Origin: Juglans regia
Lineage: Eukaryota; Streptophyta; Magnoliopsida; Fagales; Juglandaceae
NCBI RefSeq assembly: GCF_001411555.2
Contig: NC_049905.1
Span: 744,001-808,000 of the forward strand
DNA length: 64,000 nt
Reading direction: 5' to 3'
Under the pieces are notes generated by a model, which worked only from the letters and a program-made list of their open reading frames with translations, made no database searches and was not told the origin of the DNA. Every line of letters begins with the position of its first letter. The first letter of the stretch is position 1. The position numbers and the translations under genes are program-made. Positions 58,401 to 64,000 of the stretch are shown here, in pieces.

Positions 58401-59764
58401 AAGACTGTACTTGTTTCTGTGTCTCGTTTTTTTCTACTCTCCTCTCAAATGTTTTATTTTTTTTATTTCTACTTTGAATTTCATTGAATATCTCGTCGTT
58501 GCTGTAGTGAACGCTAACAATATTTCAAGAAAAGAAAAAGTCTTGGTAGCAGCCACTATTTGGCTGCATCCGTTGCACACATGACGTGTAGACCGGTTCA
58601 CTTACACCACTGAACCAATTTGTTCCAACCCTCATTCTACCTTCCCGACCCCAAGCCCTCAAAGCCCTCTCGAACCTCAGCCATCGAAGCCCTCAACCAA
58701 GCATGACCTCCCAAGCACGACCTCGCGAGTTTCCGACACTTGAAAAGGATAAAGATAGAAGAAAAAAGCTTTGCACGTTTAGTCCGCCCAAGCCTTTGAT
58801 TACAACGAGGATCCTAATAGCCATCTATCGTTTAAAATAATAATAATATTTTATTTAACTCATTTAAAATTATTTTAACTCATCTCTAAATCTAAACAAG
58901 AACTTATTCTTCTTTTGTCTTTTTGCTTTTCCCTCTCTTTAGAAAATGAAAAGGGATCACATTTTATGTGGTAAAAGTTATTTGATCATTGATTGATTGG
59001 TGGTGAATTTTAAATTCTGTTTGTGGATTGAATCATGCTTATTCAGTCAACAGATGAAATATTAATCCAATGACATCAATGAGGAGAGAAGAATTAGGCA
59101 AGTGGAATACAACTGGAGACGATGAAGGCATAAATAAATCGAAATTATTTATTAGTTAACTAGTAGTGATCGATCGAGGCTGTGGGCAAGAAATTATAAC
59201 TCCATTATTATAAGATAAGCAAAGACTATCCTATTTACAACTCTAAATACATAAATGAAAGTGGCACATTATTTATTTAATTAAATTACAGAATCAAAGA
59301 AAAATGAGAGTGCGAAAACCGATTTGTAGACACTTTGATAATTTTATTTTCAGTTGGCATATCATGCATGCTCCGATGCTTGACGGTGAAATTTCTATCG
59401 ATTCATTAATTAATTGGAGTCAAACCATGTGAAGGAATCAAATTAATTAAGGAATAATATCAAGTTAAGGGCAGTGTTATACTGTGTCAACAACGTACAA
59501 TTACACTGTACTTCTGCAATTAATTGACATTTTGAAAATTTAAATGGGAGGCAAAACCTTCTTGAAAAAGAGGTTTCTTAAAAATCATATCCCACAAGAA
59601 TAGTAGCCACGAGAAAATCCTCTGCTCAGTGCTTCCTTCCATGCATTTACCTTTTCAAACCTGGCTGCTCTGTTCAAAGAGAACATCAGTATCTGAATGG
59701 TAGTCAAGACCGCCACTTTAGACCAAACAAATAATACAAAAAATGAAATTATTATTTAATTTTT
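58400..59764. other. Gene-free interval with fragments of NLR-linked repeats
   Basis: Fragments of the TTCATTGAATATC unit (58480), the CTTTTCCCTCT-TTAGAAAATG unit (58926, compare 19866), and the TTAATTAAGGAATA-ATCAAGTTAAGG unit (59440, compare 4352) can be read. No supported coding sequence. Confidence 0.5.
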
Positions 59765-60330
59765 CTTTTCGACTTTTCAAAATGTCCACAAAATCCATAT
59801 ATCATTATATATAGAGAAGGATAAAATCTGGATATGTATGAGCTAATTAAACTCGAGATAAAGACGCGAACTTTATAAAATAATAATCGAGTAGGACAAA
59901 AACAACTAACTCGATAGGATCAAACTTCATTTTATTTTAATTTTATAAAGGGGCAGAAAATAAAATAATCTCTTGTTTCTTTATCTTTTATTATTTTATC
60001 CGTCAGTTGGCACATGTTATGGTCATTTTAATTATTTATTGACTGGTGGTTTGCTTTGATGATTTCACTTAAGAAAAGACCCATCAGACGTATTACATCA
60101 ACAGTTATCATCTCTCTTTTTAAGGGCGGTGCTCCTCTCACCGCTGAGAGCTCCGGCTGAGAAAATGCCTTTCTGATCAGAAGGCCTACCACTAAAAGAA
60201 AGGAAAACTTCGTAGACATCTTTGAAAAAGAAAGATGACAATAAAAAAACATTTTACCAGCATTCACCATTTAATGTGGCCCCCTTATTAAACATATCAC
60301 AAAGGAAATCATCCCTTGTACAGAGGGTAG
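59765..60330. repeat. NLR-linked dispersed repeat unit
   Basis: Carries in order CATATATCATTATATATAG, ACTCGAGATAAAGACG, GTAGGACAAAAACAACTAAC, GTTGGCACATG, GAAAGGAAAACTTCGTAGAC and TTTTACCAGCATTCACCATT. Its continuity here is what shows the insert at 17568-18456. Confidence 0.6.
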
Positions 60331-60547
60331 GAAATCATAAAGGAAAAAGTAAAAACACGGTGCTAAATTGTACAGAGTAACTACATTTGAAAAGATGACC
60401 AAATATATATATTCAAATCTCAATGAATCATGGCATGTTGTTGAAACATTTGCACTCATAATAAGGGCTGAGAAAACTGTTTGATGGCCAAAATTCACCA
60501 TAGCATTTACGGTGTAGACTTTCTGGGTGAGGAATTTTGGGAGAGAT

Positions 60548-60678
60548 TGTTACAATCCCATATTGATTAAGTATGAGATTGGTTGATGGTTTATAAGTCC
60601 CTAAACACCATTCCCTTGTAAGCTAGTTTTTAAGGATAAGTTCTACCTAGTGGGTTCATAACAAATGGTATCAGAGCC
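60548..60678 (+). mobile_element. TRIM-type LTR followed by a Met-tRNA primer site
   Basis: Begins TGTTACAATCCCATATTG and ends GGGTTCATAACA (116 bp, TG...CA). Two bases later comes TGGTATCAGAGCC (60666-60678). Short LTRs of this wording are typical of TRIMs. No second LTR was found, so the rest may have been lost or interrupted by the gypsy element that follows. Confidence 0.55.
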
Positions 60679-60696
60679 ATCCCACATCTAATGTCA

Positions 60697-61282
60697 TGTT
60701 GCGACGGTTGCAATCGTGCGGCACGGGAGGCTTGTAATGTCCCTGTGATGTATATGTTGTAAACGGATGGGAAATATGTAAATCTGGGTTGATAAATGAT
60801 GGAAAAAATGCATGCAGGTGATCTGTTTGTGAAAAGGTTTCTGAAACTGGAATGGAAAATGTAATGGATATAGGGTTCTTAGAGGGCCCCTTAACCTCCC
60901 AAAAGCTTGATTCAATATTCTTTAGGATAAAATGTCAGATAATGTTTTCTTGTGCCAGGACTGATTCTAATACCCACGTAGGAGCAACTAACCAAAAGTA
61001 ATAACATATGGACACCTGTCCTGACTCTAACAGAATAAGGCTGGAAATGAAATACAACGTTCTAGAACACTTAAAAGGAATACAAGTAAGAAATTCAAAT
61101 ACTGAACTAAAGGCAAACGGTGAGTTTTAATAACCCACGAAACGGTGCGCCTTGGACATAATGAAACGGTGCGTGCAGCGTGGACGAAAGGTGAGCTTCA
61201 ATCTGGTCTGCTGCTGTGCGTTTTGGTAACAGCTATTTCTCTTCACTTGACTTTCATACGAAGTCAACTCCACTTCACTTCA
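60697..61282 (-). repeat. Putative 3' LTR of the gypsy element
   Basis: On the minus strand, the gypsy coding end is followed by AGAGACAAGGGGGAAG (polypurine-like) and then sequence beginning TGAAGTGAAGTGGAG. It would end about 60697 with CGTCGCAACA. No second copy is in the window, so the boundaries are a proposal. Confidence 0.35.
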
Positions 61283-61369
61283 CTTCCCCCTTGTCTCTCA
61301 ACTGTCTTCGAAGCAGTGTAACCCTAATCCTCCTGTATGTCATCTCCTTCTCCATGGCCTCATAACAAT

Positions 61370-63000
61370 CCTCCCCCATTAAAGAACCTTGCCCACAAGG
61401 TGCGGGTAAAGGTCCTTCATTTTTTAGATGGATTCCCATCTATTGTTCTCCGAGGAAGCCCCAACCCATTTGATGAGGACGTTCGTGACGGCGTTGTTGC
61501 CCTGCCGCTTGAGACGGCGCTCAATGACACTCTCAGGCTCGGGCTGTATTTCACCTTCATTATTTACTGGAGGGAGTGTGGGAAGAGGATAGATTTGGTT
61601 CCCCAATTTGCGTTTCAAGCAAGAAACGTGAAACACGGGGTGGATGCGTGAGGTCTCTGGTAAATCTAGTTTGTAGGCCACTTTCCCCACCCTTTGTAGT
61701 ACTTGGAACGGGCCATAAAATAGGGGGGAAAGTTTGAGGTTGTGGCGTGCAGTGATGGAACTCTGTCGATAAGGCTGCAAGAGGAGGTAAACCCAATCTC
61801 CTTCCTCAAATTCACACTTTGATCTTTTTTTATCTGCATAGTATTTCATTCTCTGTTGCGATTGCTGCAAGTTATGTTGGAGTAGAGTCTTGATCTGTTC
61901 TCTTGTAATTAAATGTTGATCCACAACTTCAGTACGAGCTGTCCTGGGATTATAAGAGTTGAGTCTAGGTGGGCAATACCCATATAAGGCCTCAAATGGG
62001 GAAATTTTGGTCGAAGTGTGGTATGATGAATTATACCACCATTCAGCCATCGGTAACCAATGTACCCAACTTCTAGGTTTATCACCTGCATAGCAGCGTA
62101 AGTAGCCTTCCAGGGACTTGTTGAGGGCTTCAGTCTGACCATCTGTTTGTGGATGGTAGGCTGAGCTGTAGTGTAACACAGTTCCTTGCAACTGAAATGA
62201 TGTTTTCCAAAAAGTACTTAGAAAAATAGGATTACGATCCGAGAGGATAACCTTTGGCAGTCCATGTAGTTTAAAATTTTCCTTAAAAAATGACTGGGCA
62301 ACCCCAACAGCTGTGTATGGGTGTGCCAATGCTACAAAATGACCATATTTGATCAGTCTATCAATGACTACCAAAATTACATTGAACCCTTGGGATTTAG
62401 GTAAACCTTCCACAAAGTCTAGTGAGATTTCCTCCCAAACTTGTGAGGGAATTGGAAGGGGTTGGAGCATACCAAAGGGTAAAATGGTCTCCATTTTATT
62501 TACCTGGCATGTATCACATTCGCAGACCATACGCTTGATATCCTTTTTCATCCCTTGCCAATAAAAGTCTCTTTTTGCTCTTTGGTATGTCTTCAAATAG
62601 CCCGAGTGGCCTGCTTGTGGATCTGAGTGAATATAGTTTAGGACTTTAGCCTTGAACAAGGATTGAGGGTCAATTACCAACCTGCCTTTTTTGAAGAGTA
62701 ATCCTTGTCTCAGAGCATAACTTGTAGACCCATGCTGACCTGTAGTTAGCTGATGTATAATCTTATTCAACTCGGGAGAGGCTGCATAGGTGGCTTTTAG
62801 TTCATCTATCCACATCGGAGGGGGAAATGTAAGCATACCTAGAAATCCCCCCTTAATCAGATATGGTTCATGCCTCCGAGAAAGAGCATCAGCCACTTTG
62901 TTTTCTCGTCATTGCTTATACTGAATTGTAAAATCATAGTCCATTAATTTTGTAATCCATTTTTTCAAACTTCGCGAATCCGAGATTCTATTTTTCAGAT
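61370..63000 (-). pseudogene. Ty3/gypsy chromovirus fragment: RNase H end, integrase, chromodomain
   Basis: The main open frame is 61424-62896. It starts in ADALSRR (end of RNase H), then has an HHCC integrase finger (HSGYLKTYQRAKRDFYWQGM, CDTCQVNK). The core has DFVEGLPKSQGF, LSDRNPIFLS, HYSSAYHPQTDGQTEALNKS and VFHVSCLKRKLG. A chromodomain-like end (VIERRLKRQGNNAVTNVLIKW) follows. Just upstream RNase H text continues (LKKWITKLMDYDFTIQYK) after a TGA. Downstream a TAA interrupts WESI-KMKDLYPHLV. GAG, protease and reverse transcriptase are absent, and the left part seems cut off near 63000. Probably dead. Confidence 0.85.
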
Positions 63001-63099
63001 ATGTAGAAAAAATTTCTACTTTGTTGCGTTTGATATGTAATGGTTTGGTATTTCTTGTTTGTTTAATCTATTTCTGTTGTAGTTTATTTAGGTTTTTAC

Positions 63100-63600
63100 T
63101 TTCTTCGGTTGATGTACATTTCTCTTTCTATTGTTCTTATTTCCGTAAAGATCCGAGCAAACCTTTATACACTTTAAGAGAGCATGTTCAGATCTGTAGG
63201 GTTTTTTTTTTTTGGCTTCTCAGTTGATACTTATTTCTTGTTTCTGAAATTGTCTGAAAATATTTCTCCTATAAACCTTTGTATTTATTTTTTAGATCTA
63301 TTGTTCAAATTTATTTTTTATTTATCTTTATAAACTTTGACAGATCTGGACATCCTAGTCTAGATCTGCGAAGTTTTGCCTTAGATTTGTTAGTCTACAC
63401 ACTTAGATTATTTTTCACATTTCTTGTTGCTATTGTTTTTATTTCCCTAAAGATCTGAGCACACCTTCGCACACTTGAAGAGACCTTGTTCAGATCTATG
63501 TTTTATTTTTTGGTTTATCGATTGATGTTTATTTGTTGTTTGTGGAGCCGTCTGAAAGAATGTCTCATGGACTTTTCTGTTTAATTTTTATTTGATTGTT
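63100..63600. repeat. Diverged tandem duplication, period about 300 bp
   Basis: The text TATTGTT-TTATTTCC-TAAAGATC-GAGCA, ACACTT-AAGAGA-C-TGTTCAGATCT and TTGTTT-TG-A-(C)GTCTGAAA-AT-TCTC appears at about 63125-63270 and again at 63425-63575. Non-coding, T-rich. Function not recognised. Confidence 0.65.
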
Positions 63601-64000
63601 GCTTGAGGTTTTTTCTCTTCCTTTCGATATGCATTTTCCTCTTACGTTTTTTTTTTTTTTTTTTTGTAGATTTGAAACTTGTTTTTTTTTAATTATTTGT
63701 GTTTGTATATTAATTTTTGAAAATGTCACCAGTTAGCAACAACTTATCTAACACAGTAATAGAGACAGTAACAGAGATAGAAATCGAAGATTGAACAACA
63801 AATAATACTGGTGAGCTTAGTTTGGCAAAAAAAAATTTCGATTGTTCCTGTTGTTTCGCTTTGTTCTTCTCTTTAGATTTGAAAATATTCTTATATTCTT
63901 ATTCAGAAAATATAAAAAACATCCTACTGTGCATAACATCCTTAACACACCATGTGTTGGATGAAAAAAAAAAAAAAATTTGCTGGGGATGGTGCGGCTT
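63600..64000. other. T-rich gene-free end of window
   Basis: Poly-T tracts near 63645-63665 and 63680, no supported feature. Confidence 0.5.

Overview
This is plant nuclear DNA, almost certainly from a woody eudicot. The evidence is AT-rich intergenic DNA, CC-NBS-LRR resistance genes, Ty1/copia and Ty3/gypsy elements, TRIMs, MITEs, a Helitron and two Mutator-like elements (MULEs). The MITE and NLR style suggests a Fagales tree such as walnut or oak, but that is only an impression. No rRNA, tRNA, CRISPR or prokaryotic gene organisation was found. Layout: (1) 1-3629, an apparently intact CC-NBS-LRR gene on the minus strand that runs off the left edge. (2) 3630-7375, its AT-rich upstream flank, with duplicated blocks, a P-loop relic of another NLR and MITEs. 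(3) 7385-16661, a complete MULE with a perfect 9-bp target duplication. It has two convergent genes: a GRF zinc finger/coiled-coil/membrane gene on plus and a FAR1-type transposase on minus. (4) 16671-23871, NLR-linked dispersed repeats, one of which (19900-20165) preserves the empty site of the MULE. (5) 23877-28668, a very young copia element on minus with two amber codons. (6) 28997-30790, a putative solo LTR containing a minisatellite and a GC-rich tract. (7) 32720-34639, a two-exon short-chain dehydrogenase pseudogene. (8) 36020-44463, a second, older MULE with the same two-gene plan but decayed. (9) 46113-46603, a small non-autonomous Helitron. (10) 47791-51440, a close paralogue of the first NLR, broken in the P-loop and at kinase-2. 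(11) 52302-57208, a young copia element with an intact 1449-aa polyprotein. (12) 57214-64000, TRIM sequences, more NLR-linked repeats, a decayed gypsy element and a diverged tandem duplication. The best candidate for an under-described system is the MULE pair. Each element carries, opposite its transposase and converging on it like mudrA and mudrB of MuDR, a small gene for a GRF-type zinc finger fused to a coiled coil and a C-terminal membrane segment. Flanking coding exons of the transposase are also conserved between the two elements. The first copy is nearly intact: one CAG-to-TAG change and one altered splice donor are the only lesions seen. The rest is a resistance-gene duplication block heavily invaded by mobile elements.
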